A stretch of 64,000 nt of DNA from Roseivirga spongicola. GTDB lineage: Bacteria > Bacteroidota > Bacteroidia > Cytophagales > Cyclobacteriaceae. The notes under the pieces are model-generated. The model saw only the letters and a list, made by a program, of their open reading frames with translations. It did not search any database and was not told where the DNA came from. The stretch is taken from the NCBI RefSeq assembly GCF_001592965.1, contig NZ_LRPC01000001.1, forward strand, positions 310,001-374,000, given 5' to 3'. A program made the translations under genes and the position numbers. Below are positions 1 to 8,900 of this stretch, in pieces (within the stretch, counting starts at the first letter, position 1; each line of letters starts with the position of its first letter).

Positions 1-103
1 TCAGACGATTAACAAATACAAATTGTTCATAATTGAGATTCTTTCTCATTATGGGACAACCTAGAATCAAGAACTGAAGCTGCCAAAAAAGAAGACTGAG
101 TTA

Positions 104-457
104 CTATGAGTAAACACCAAAAGACTCTAAAACTTCTTCGATATCATCAGAAAAGTCGAAGAAAGAGAGATAAGCATCAAACCCTCTATTTAAGATTTGA
201 TCTTTCATTTGCGGTACCATAAACGTGTGCATTCCTACTATTTTGACACCTGGGAATTGGGTTCTCAGCTTGGTCAAAATATCTGACTCCTCGTTTGTAA
301 GGTCTGTTAGGTTAACAAAGACCACAGCACTAGAATGGCCAGTCATAAAATCTGGCGCAAGGAAGCTACGTGGAGAAACAAGCCTCGCATTTGGCATGAA
401 AATTTTCAATGCCTCTAGAAGAGTATCATTAAGTGGCGTTTGCTTACCAATAAGCAT
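104..457 (-). CDS. Receiver-like protein lacking the phosphoacceptor
   Basis: This 117-residue protein has the length and beta/alpha rhythm of a single CheY-type receiver. It aligns by eye with the receiver of the adjacent response regulator: a hydrophobic strand ending near N49, then a strand 'VKIVGM' and a 'GFDAYLS' segment. The acidic pair near the N-terminus is missing, the phosphoacceptor Asp is Asn or Leu (around N49), and the conserved Lys is Ser (about S98). It therefore probably cannot be phosphorylated and may act as a binding or decoy module. It is the last gene of a minus-strand series (two kinases, then the regulator) but also has its own promoter with two copies of a shared operator. 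The fold assignment is inference; the missing residues are seen directly. Confidence 0.6.
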   Translation of the reverse strand: MLIGKQTPLNDTLLEALKIFMPNARLVSPRSFLAPDFMTGHSSAVVFVNLTDLTNEESDILTKLRTQFPGVKIVGMHTFMVPQMKDQILNRGFDAYLSFFDFSDDIEEVLESFGVYS

Positions 458-471
458 TACGAAGCTTTTAA

Positions 472-543
472 CAAAATTACAAAATTGAGCCTCTCGAAAG
501 ACTCGGTGATTTACCTAGTTCAATCGAGTAGGTAAAATACCTA
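472..543 (-). promoter_or_regulatory. Promoter with two copies of a shared inverted-repeat operator
   Basis: Read on the minus strand, positions 479-472 spell TAATTTTG, a perfect Bacteroidota -7 box (TAnnTTTG). Upstream are two 15-bp imperfect inverted repeats, at 503-517 (TCGGTGATTTACCTA as written on the plus strand) and 529-543 (TAGGTAAAATACCTA), starting 26 bp apart. Similar sites with similar geometry lie upstream of three other genes at 11.1, 11.9 and 12.6 kb. The nearer site overlaps the -33 region, as expected for an activator that touches RNA polymerase. The bound protein is unknown; the NarL-type regulator encoded immediately upstream is the obvious candidate. Confidence 0.6.
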
Positions 544-547
544 TTTC

Positions 548-1207
548 CTATATATCATCAAAAAGCTGTCTGTCAACAGCATAAATTACGAGACCAGCTA
601 CATTTTTACTTCCCGTCTTATCAAGAAGATTCCTCTTGTGTGCGTCTACAGTTCTTACGGAAATGAACAACTCATCTGCTATTTCTTGGTTCGAATATTC
701 CTTCAGAATTAACCTCAAAACTTCCTTCTCTCTATCCGTCAGGGGCATTTCCATGGCCACATTACTGCTAGATTTGGTCTTAACCTTTCTAATGTTATTC
801 ATGATAATGCTTGTAACTTCTGGGCTATAATAAGTACCTCCCATCATTACATTTTGAATAGCGAGTTTCACTTCACTTTCACCACAATTCTTTAGCAAGT
901 AGCCCATTGCCCCTTCTGCCAACATTTGTTTAATATGCTGACTCTCCCCCATCATAGTAAGTGCAATCAGTTTAATATCAGGAAATTTAGACTTTAACTC
1001 TTTGGCCAACTCCAAACCATCCATCTCTGGCATGTTCAAATCGCTAAGTACTAAATCTACTTCCAAAGACTCGAGCTGCTCTAGGCAGTCTATACCATTT
1101 TCTGCTTCACCTACAATTTTGTAGCTCTCGTCTTCTGCTAAGTAAGTTTTAATACCCTCTCTGATCATTTTATGATCATCGACTAACATGATTCTTACAG
1201 TATCCAT
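548..1207 (-). CDS. NarL/FixJ-family response regulator
   Basis: This 219-residue protein has an N-terminal receiver with the acidic pair at D10/D11, phosphoacceptor D56 in 'LSDLNMPEMDG', T84 and K106. A C-terminal LuxR-type helix-turn-helix follows, with 'LTDREKEVLRLI' and 'SNQEIADELFISVRTVDAHK'. It begins 2 nt after the stop of the upstream kinase, so the two are almost certainly cotranscribed. HisKA_3 kinases of the NarX type normally phosphorylate NarL-type regulators, so one or both upstream kinases are the likely partners. As the only DNA-binding regulator in this island it is the best candidate to bind the operators at 503-543 and 11.1-12.7 kb. Family and pairing follow established knowledge; the operator link is inference. 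Confidence 0.93.
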   Translation of the reverse strand: MDTVRIMLVDDHKMIREGIKTYLAEDESYKIVGEAENGIDCLEQLESLEVDLVLSDLNMPEMDGLELAKELKSKFPDIKLIALTMMGESQHIKQMLAEGAMGYLLKNCGESEVKLAIQNVMMGGTYYSPEVTSIIMNNIRKVKTKSSSNVAMEMPLTDREKEVLRLILKEYSNQEIADELFISVRTVDAHKRNLLDKTGSKNVAGLVIYAVDRQLFDDI

Positions 1208-1209
1208 TT

Positions 1210-4200
1210 TTAAACTTCGGTTAATATATCCTTTGAAATCTGTACGACTATAAATGTTCCCTTTCCCGGAGCGCTTTCTATTTCTAAAACTCCTGAAATA
1301 GCATCGATTCGGTTTTGCATACTCCTCAATCCGAACCCAATATCAGAAGATTTTGCTTCTTCTACATCAAAACCACTACCATCATCTTCTACAGTGAGCA
1401 TCAAAATATCGTTATAATCTCTCAATTGTACATTTACCTCATTGGCGTTTGCATACTTAATAACGTTATTCAGCGCCTCTTGCAGAATTCTATAGAGAGT
1501 AACCTCAATATTCTTGTCAATGTTACTTTCATCTGCCAAGTTATGGTTAAAGTGAAAGATAGTACCATCAACAGAGTTATTAAATTCCATAATAAGGCTC
1601 TTGCAAGCACTTATAAAGCCGAAATCTACAATGGCTTTGGGCATAAGAGTATGGGCAACGCCTCTACTTTCTGCTATAGCTTGCTGCAAATATGACCATC
1701 CTTGTTCAAATTTCTTCTGACTTCTGTCACTCAATTTAGAAATCTCTCTATGAATGAACTCCAAATTTAAAGCCGATATGGTCAGGGTTTGCTGTAAACC
1801 ATCATGGATTTCTCTAGAAATTCTGCGTCTTTCGTTGTCTTCTGTCTGCAGAATAGCCTCTAACTTATCCTTGGTTTTCTTTTTCTCTTTAGAAATATCT
1901 GAAATGGTACCAACAAATCGCAAAGCATCACCCGACTCCGACTTAACTACTTTTCCTCTCATTAACACCCAAAGCCAAGAGCCATCGAACATTTTCATCC
2001 TAAACTCTCGAACAAAGGTATTATCTCCAAGCTGTTGAATTTGCTTTCTTAATTCATCTACCGTTCCAAAATCGAAATCGGACTTATTAATAAGTTTAGT
2101 GATCCCTACAATATGTTCCTGTACAGAACTTATTTTGTAACCAAGCATTCTATAAAGCACCGGACTAACATCTACTTTGCCCGACTGAAAGTCCCAATCT
2201 ATAATAGCATCTTGAGTGGCTTCTAAGGCAAACCTGAGCTTCTCTTCTCGCTCTCGAATTACCTTTTGAGACTTAATTAGCTCTGTAATATCATGAGCGA
2301 TTCCTATAATTCGAACGACTTTACCGTCTTCAAGGATTGGTATTAAACTGGTTTCGAAGTCTTGTTCTTTATCTTGAAACTTAACCTTCTCTTGATAGGT
2401 AACCACTTCGCCAGAATCTCTACAACTCGCAAACCTCCAATTCAAGTAATCGGCCATCTTAGGGAAGAGATCTTCGATATACCTGTCTATCACATTTTCA
2501 TTTGAATAGCCTATTATTTTGGCATCTACCGAGTTTATTTCCAAATACTTAAACCTATCTCCCTCAACCCCGACAATAAAAATGGCATCATTGATATTCT
2601 CGAAAACTGAGTGGTACTTATCCCTGTCGAGTTTAATCTGCAACCTGCTATCTTCTAAAGCCTGCTCCATTTCCATCTCATGTGTCATATCCATGACCAC
2701 CACCAAACTAAGTTCTTCTTCCTTAATCTTGAGGTTTGTAAACTCTAAGCGTATTGGGAATCTGGTGCCATCTTTATGACAGCCGCTATAATGCCCTCCA
2801 GGCTCAACTTGGTTTTTAAGCAATTCCTCGTCAAACTTCCCATCAATATTCTCAAATATGGGTATAAGCTCACTGATGTTTTTGTACTGAAACTCCTCTA
2901 GTTCAAAATTGAATATTTGGGCAGCTTTTTTATTGAACAGCTCTAAGCTTCCCTCGCCATTTACAAGTATAAGGCCGTTAGCTCCAGCTTCGAATACATG
3001 CCTAAACCGTGCTTCGCTTTCTAGCCTGGCCAACTCATTCTTTTTTCTGTCGTTAATATCTGCCAGTACACCCACCAATTTCTTAATAGTTCCATTAGGA
3101 TAGCGCTCTACCACTCTCCCCATGGACTCCATCCAGACATAATCACCAGACTTGCTCTTTATTCTATATTCGACCCAGTAATTATTGATGTATTGATTAT
3201 CTGTTCCGGGCTTGCTGATCTTAGCGAACTGAGCCTGATCTCTAGGGGCATCTTCAGGGTGAATAAGGGCCTCCCACCCTTCTCTTGTCAATTCAAAATC
3301 GCCTGCCTGGTAGCCTGCAAGGTTATAGAATTGCTCTGCATACATATAGTCTGTTATATGCCCTTCTTTATCATAGATTTCGTAGTAAGAAGCTAACTTA
3401 CCTGCCTCCATAGCTAAATTTAGCTGCTCTAAAGCCTTGGTAAGCGTTTCTGTCCTTTCTTCTACGGTGTCTTCAAGACTATTAAGAACTTGCTTCAATT
3501 CGGTGGTTCTTAAGTCTACTTCAACTTTTAGTTTTTTATTCTTCTCCCTTATAATTCTTGTCCTCCATTTTACAAGAATTACTAGCAATGCAAAGCAAAG
3601 CAAGCCAACAAGAATAGTAAACAGGGTGCTTTCATACCATTTAGCTAGCTTTCTAACAGATATTGTTTCTACAGGACTCTCTTTGCCCATGTTGGCCAGG
3701 CGCAACTTAAATGTGTAATTCCCTTTAGGCAAATTGGTGTAAATAGCGCTCGATCTTTGACCTACATTATGCCACTGATTATCAAACCCTTCTAAAGTAA
3801 ACTCATACTCTAAACTGCCGTAATTCAAAAAGTCGATTCCAGAATAATTTATAACTAGGTTATTATCATTACCTGAAAGTTGAATCTGATTATCTTTTAT
3901 ATTAAAAACCTCATTTTCAACCATGTAAGATTCAATATCTAATACGGGACTCCTCTTTGGCTTAAAATCTGGAGTAACCTCAATAAGCCCTCTATCTGTG
4001 GTGATGAGTATTTTTCCTGAGGTAGTTTTGATTTGTAGCGGGTACCCTAATGCATTATCTGAAGAGCTAATAGCATAGAATTCAATATTGCTTAGCGGAT
4101 CCCCATTTTCTATCAAATCTTCAAATTCTTTCAGCGGCAAATAAGAGACACCCAAATTGACTCCGAACCATAACCCTCCATTATCATCAGGAATCATGGA

Positions 4201-5853
4201 ACTACTATTCTTAACTTTAAAATTCTGCTTACTATCTAAAACCGACACTGAATCACCTTTAAGCTGAATTAACCCTCTAGATTTGCTACTAACCCAAACT
4301 GATTCATTCACCTCTGTGGCTGAAAAGAAGTTCTCTCTTTCAAGGCCAAGTTCTGATCCAACAGCTTCTAACTTGTCATCTTTAAGTTGATATAGCCCTG
4401 AATCTGTTCCTATTAAAAGCCCATACTCATCTGTTTCATAAAAGAAGAAAATCCTCTTGTCGTCTAGTTCCTTTTTCTTGTTCGTAATACCGTTTTTGAT
4501 AGCTACAGTTTCATATCGCCCATCAGTGGCCTGACGATTAACCCAAAGCGTTTCACTTTTATCTGTAAACAGCGCACGTGTAGGCCTATCATCTATCTGA
4601 CGAACCAAGGATGTATTGACACTATTATATCGCACCTCAAAAAGCCCCGACTGCCCCCCTAAAAGCAAATTCCCATTATTTAATTGAGCAATTGACTTAA
4701 TAGACACTGGCAGATTGTCATCACTCGGTATAGGGGATAAAACACCATTTTTAATAGAAAAAAGTCCCCTATTGACCGACCCAACCCAAACATTACCTTC
4801 TCTATCTTCATAAACAGATGTGGTAAGTGCTACTTCACCTTCGTTATAATAGTCTATAAACCCAACAGCTGATTGATATAGAAAAGCTGCCCCACTATAT
4901 GTACCTATCCAGAAATCTCCATGCTTATCTTCGAAAACCGCATTAACATGAAAGTCATTACTAGCAAGTGAGTAATTCACAATCTCTACTTTTGTGCCGT
5001 TGACTCTGTATAAATTCTCATGCGCTAGAACCCAAATAAAGCCTTGAGAGTCAGCTTTGAGTGAGTGAATAATATCGCCTCTAACCCCAGCTTCTTGTTG
5101 ATCGCTCCAATCTATCTTGGTTTTGACTCCATCTTTTACTCTGTAGAGACTCCCATTTTCTAAGGCTACATAGATAGACCTATCTATATTTCCGACAGCG
5201 TGTTGAATATCATCTGGAAAAAGTTCGTTCAGAAAGGGGAATGATTTCTTAGATTGCGCACCATCTACGGTGAATACCTCCTCTTCTTTGGTTACCACCC
5301 ACAGTAAGTTTTGTTGACATTTAATTAGACTTTTGATTTCACCAAGCCCGAGCGGATCTTTTACGGCACTATCACCGCCAACTCTATATAGAAAGCCTCT
5401 GGCTAAGGCCCAAAGATTTCCTTCAGGGTCAAATTCTAGCCTATCAATATCATTCTTGAGCTGCTTATTAGCATCTTTCCAAACAGAAAATTTACGATTT
5501 TTATAATAGTATAGGTTTTCATTGGTAGACAACCATAAAATATCGTCTGGACTTAAAACAGCCTGCTGAAATTCGTCTCTATTAAATACCTCAACCTTAC
5601 TTCTGTCATAAACTTCAACATCATAGCCGTCAAATCGAAGCACGCCTTCTGCAGATGTCATCCAAATGTAGCCAGTAGAATCTTGCGCTATATCTGTAAT
5701 CTCAGACCTGCCTAAGGGGCTTTTCTGATGCCAATAGGCTAAATCATTCTGAACAAGTGGGCGTTGATGCCAAACATCATACTTAGGACTATCTTGAGCA
5801 GATAAACTTGCTGCACATAGTAACAAACAACAAAATTTAACAATAAACCTCAT
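1210..5853 (-). CDS. Propeller/Y_Y_Y/multi-PAS HisKA_3 sensor histidine kinase
   Basis: This 1547-residue membrane kinase starts with a signal peptide (residues 1-19). A periplasmic region of two-component-regulator propeller repeats (recurrent 'G.IWVGS', 'DFWIGT' motifs) and a Y_Y_Y domain runs to about residue 735, followed by one transmembrane helix near 741-761. The cytoplasmic part has a coiled coil, four PAS-like domains (about 804-931, 931-1057, 1064-1197 and 1201-1324), then a HisKA_3 module with H1350 in 'EIHDGLQQ' and a HATPase domain ('DDGSGFD', 'GFGLRSMQNR'). Unlike the hybrid systems of Bacteroides it has no receiver or DNA-binding domain; the regulator is the next gene, 2 nt away. 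It is a close paralogue of the preceding kinase, with the catalytic His at the same residue number. The ligand is unknown; a glycan is only one possibility. Confidence 0.93.
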   Translation of the reverse strand: MRFIVKFCCLLLCAASLSAQDSPKYDVWHQRPLVQNDLAYWHQKSPLGRSEITDIAQDSTGYIWMTSAEGVLRFDGYDVEVYDRSKVEVFNRDEFQQAVLSPDDILWLSTNENLYYYKNRKFSVWKDANKQLKNDIDRLEFDPEGNLWALARGFLYRVGGDSAVKDPLGLGEIKSLIKCQQNLLWVVTKEEEVFTVDGAQSKKSFPFLNELFPDDIQHAVGNIDRSIYVALENGSLYRVKDGVKTKIDWSDQQEAGVRGDIIHSLKADSQGFIWVLAHENLYRVNGTKVEIVNYSLASNDFHVNAVFEDKHGDFWIGTYSGAAFLYQSAVGFIDYYNEGEVALTTSVYEDREGNVWVGSVNRGLFSIKNGVLSPIPSDDNLPVSIKSIAQLNNGNLLLGGQSGLFEVRYNSVNTSLVRQIDDRPTRALFTDKSETLWVNRQATDGRYETVAIKNGITNKKKELDDKRIFFFYETDEYGLLIGTDSGLYQLKDDKLEAVGSELGLERENFFSATEVNESVWVSSKSRGLIQLKGDSVSVLDSKQNFKVKNSSSMIPDDNGGLWFGVNLGVSYLPLKEFEDLIENGDPLSNIEFYAISSSDNALGYPLQIKTTSGKILITTDRGLIEVTPDFKPKRSPVLDIESYMVENEVFNIKDNQIQLSGNDNNLVINYSGIDFLNYGSLEYEFTLEGFDNQWHNVGQRSSAIYTNLPKGNYTFKLRLANMGKESPVETISVRKLAKWYESTLFTILVGLLCFALLVILVKWRTRIIREKNKKLKVEVDLRTTELKQVLNSLEDTVEERTETLTKALEQLNLAMEAGKLASYYEIYDKEGHITDYMYAEQFYNLAGYQAGDFELTREGWEALIHPEDAPRDQAQFAKISKPGTDNQYINNYWVEYRIKSKSGDYVWMESMGRVVERYPNGTIKKLVGVLADINDRKKNELARLESEARFRHVFEAGANGLILVNGEGSLELFNKKAAQIFNFELEEFQYKNISELIPIFENIDGKFDEELLKNQVEPGGHYSGCHKDGTRFPIRLEFTNLKIKEEELSLVVVMDMTHEMEMEQALEDSRLQIKLDRDKYHSVFENINDAIFIVGVEGDRFKYLEINSVDAKIIGYSNENVIDRYIEDLFPKMADYLNWRFASCRDSGEVVTYQEKVKFQDKEQDFETSLIPILEDGKVVRIIGIAHDITELIKSQKVIREREEKLRFALEATQDAIIDWDFQSGKVDVSPVLYRMLGYKISSVQEHIVGITKLINKSDFDFGTVDELRKQIQQLGDNTFVREFRMKMFDGSWLWVLMRGKVVKSESGDALRFVGTISDISKEKKKTKDKLEAILQTEDNERRRISREIHDGLQQTLTISALNLEFIHREISKLSDRSQKKFEQGWSYLQQAIAESRGVAHTLMPKAIVDFGFISACKSLIMEFNNSVDGTIFHFNHNLADESNIDKNIEVTLYRILQEALNNVIKYANANEVNVQLRDYNDILMLTVEDDGSGFDVEEAKSSDIGFGLRSMQNRIDAISGVLEIESAPGKGTFIVVQISKDILTEV

Positions 5854-5903
5854 AATCCATGTAAGCTCTTGGGTCTAGCCTTTTTGCTAGATGCAATAAT
5901 TAA

Positions 5904-8900
5904 TTATTCTAAAGCCTCTTTCAATATTTCCACTATAACTACTGTGCCTTTGCCAGGGGCACTATCAATTTCTAAATGAGCTGAAATAGCATCAATTCTA
6001 TTCTGCATACTTCTTAAACCATAACCGTTTCCTTTAGCCTTTACAGCCTCAACATCAAAGCCTACACCATTATCTTCAATAGTCATTAAGATAATATCTT
6101 CGAACATTTTCAGTTGAACATTTACTTCAGAGGCTCTAGCATACTTAATAATATTATTTATAGACTCCTGAAGAATTCTGTAAAGCGTTACTTCTACATT
6201 CTTATCGGCTATTCTTTCATCGGCTAAGTTTTCATCAAACCTAAATGCCGTTTCTTCAATACTATTATCATACTGCATGATTAGACTTTTACAAGCGCTA
6301 ACCAAGCCAAAATCTACAATTGCCTTAGGCATGAGGGAGTGTGCCACTGTTCTACTTTCGGCTATTGATTTTTGCAAATACTCCCAAGCGGTATTGAATT
6401 TCTCTTTCCCTTTCTCGGAAAGTTTCTCTACCTCCTTCTTTGCAAACTCCATGTTAAGCGCAGTAATAGTAAGGGTTTGTTGTAACCCATCGTGGATTTC
6501 TCTTGAAATCCTACTTCGCTCATTATCTTCGGTAAGTAAAACTGTCTCTAACTTTTCCTTAGTCTTCTCTCTTTCTCCGGTAATGTCGGTAATTATCCCA
6601 ACAAAGCGCTGTGCCCTACCTTGAGCATCTCTCTCTACTACCTTACCTTTAAGGAGAACCCATAGCCACTCGCCAGACTTCTTTTTCATTCTAAAGCTAC
6701 TGGCAAACTGTTCTCCAACCTCTAACTTATTGATAATTCTCAGAAGATCAGCCTTATGTATGTTATCAATGTCTCCTGAGTGAGCAATTTTCATTAAACT
6801 TTCTAAGTTCTCATCAATCTCAGATCTATCATACTCAAGCATTCGGAATAACGCATCGCTAAACTCCATAATGCCATTGGTCATGTTCCAATCAAAGATT
6901 GCATCTTGAGATGCCTGAAGAGCATACCTTAACTTCTCTTCTTTATCCTTTATCAATTTATCTTGAGCTAACTGACCTGTTATTTCGTGAGCGATCCCTA
7001 TAATTCTCACTACCTTACCATTTTCAATTATAGGGACTAAACTGGTATCAAAATCTCTTTTCCCTGTTTTTAGACTGAGTTGTTCTCTGTAGGTAATTGT
7101 CTGCAAACTATCTCTACAAGTGCTATACCTCCATTCTAAATATTCGGCAAAATCTGGAAAGACCTCGGAAACAGATTTATTAGCCACCTGTTCTGTAGAC
7201 AGGTTGATTATTGCCTCTTGAGCCTTGTTGAATTCGACAAACTTGAACTCTCCATTATCATCTACATCCAGAATAAATAGCGCATCACTTATATTCTGGA
7301 AAATGGTCATATACCTATCTCGCTGTCTTTGTAGTTCTTGCTTACTACTCTTGAGCGCGTTTTCCATCTTCACTCTTTCAGACATATCGATCACTAAAAC
7401 CAGCGTATACTTTTTGTCTTGCAAGTTGATGGGACTTACTCCAATTTGAAGCGGAATAACTTCTCCAGCTTTTGTAAGGCCTTCCAAGTCTCTCTCTATG
7501 GTAATTGGTGCCGAAAACTCAGCTTTATGATAGCCCTCCCTTAAACCAACATGATGACCACGATAATTATGAGGAATTAAGTCTTCAACCCTTACGCTTT
7601 TCCACTCTTCTCCTTGGTATCCGAATACGCTTTCGGCTTTAGCATTCTGCATTACAATGGCCCCATTAGAATCAACCAGTAAGTGGGCACTTGTGCTTTG
7701 CTCAAAGAGCTTCTGGAACATTTCATGGCTAGATTTCTGCTCTAACTCTGCCTCTTTTCTATCGGAAATATCAGTAACTAAACCCGTAATTCTAGACTCT
7801 AAGAGTTTCCCATTAGACGACATCCAAATATAAGCTCCATCTTTTCTTCGAGCCCTGTATTCTACTTCGAAGGTTGTGATAGGGTCTATGGAACGTTGAC
7901 TGTCTAACATTTCTTCAATAGTATTTACTACATATTCTTTGTCATCTGGATGAATGATCTCAATGAAGTTATCCCAAGTGGTTTGAAAAGACTGTGGTTC
8001 ATATCCGAGCAGCTTAAAGTACCTATCTGAGTATTCAGCAACTCGCTCACCTTTTTTATTCAAGCTCCAAACGTAAGATGCATGCTTTCCTGCATCCATA
8101 GCTAAATTGAGCTGTTCATTTGCCCTCAAGAGGCTTGACGTTCTTTCTTCTACCTTTTCTTCCAAGCTAAAAAGCACCTCCTCTAGCCTGGTAGTTCTAC
8201 TAATCACCTGCTCTTGCAGTCTGCTGTTGTGTTCTCGAATAGACCTCGTTCTGGCTCTATAGGCCAGAACAAACAATAAAATAATTAAAACAATGTAGAG
8301 GATAATAGCCAAGTTGGTTCTATACCAATATTTAGCCTTTATAATTGTAAATGCTTGGTTTGCTTCTTCGTAATAACCATCTGAATTCACCTCTCTTAAT
8401 CTAAAGCTATAATTCCCTGCGGGGAGGTTAGTATAGTAGATGTCCCTGACTCCCTTAATATTATACCAACCTTTATCAAACCCCTCTAATTTATATTCAA
8501 AAGATAGATCTCCTCTTTCTTGAAAGTCTATGGTAGAGAACCTTATACTGATTTTATTACTGTAAGGAGGTATCTCAACTATTTCTTCTGGATGATATTC
8601 TTCTCCATCCACAGTAATTGATTGAACCTGATAATTCCGAGTTCTAGGCGCTCTATAGTTCTCATTTACAACTACCAACCCATTAGGGCTGCTGTAGTAG
8701 ATAACACCATTTTTTGCTTTCCAATTAATAGGGTGTCCAGCAGGACTCACAGTAACGTTAGCTGGATAATATTCTACACTTTTCAGGGAGTCTTGCTCAA
8801 TAATATTTCTCTTTAGCTCTGACAAAGCGACTCTGTATAGTCCACTTAGGCTAGAAAACCAAACGCCACTATTAGCGTCCATCATTATGGCAGTTGGGGA

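Noticed and set aside
1-103. Possible gene end or RNA at the left edge
   Set aside because: No open frame, tRNA-like fold or promoter consensus could be supported in these 103 bp.
503-543. Direct equation of the 15-bp operator with the E. coli NarL heptamer arrangement
   Set aside because: Half-sites such as TACCTAT resemble NarL heptamers, but the half-sites point the opposite way and the gap is 3 bp, so equivalence cannot be claimed.
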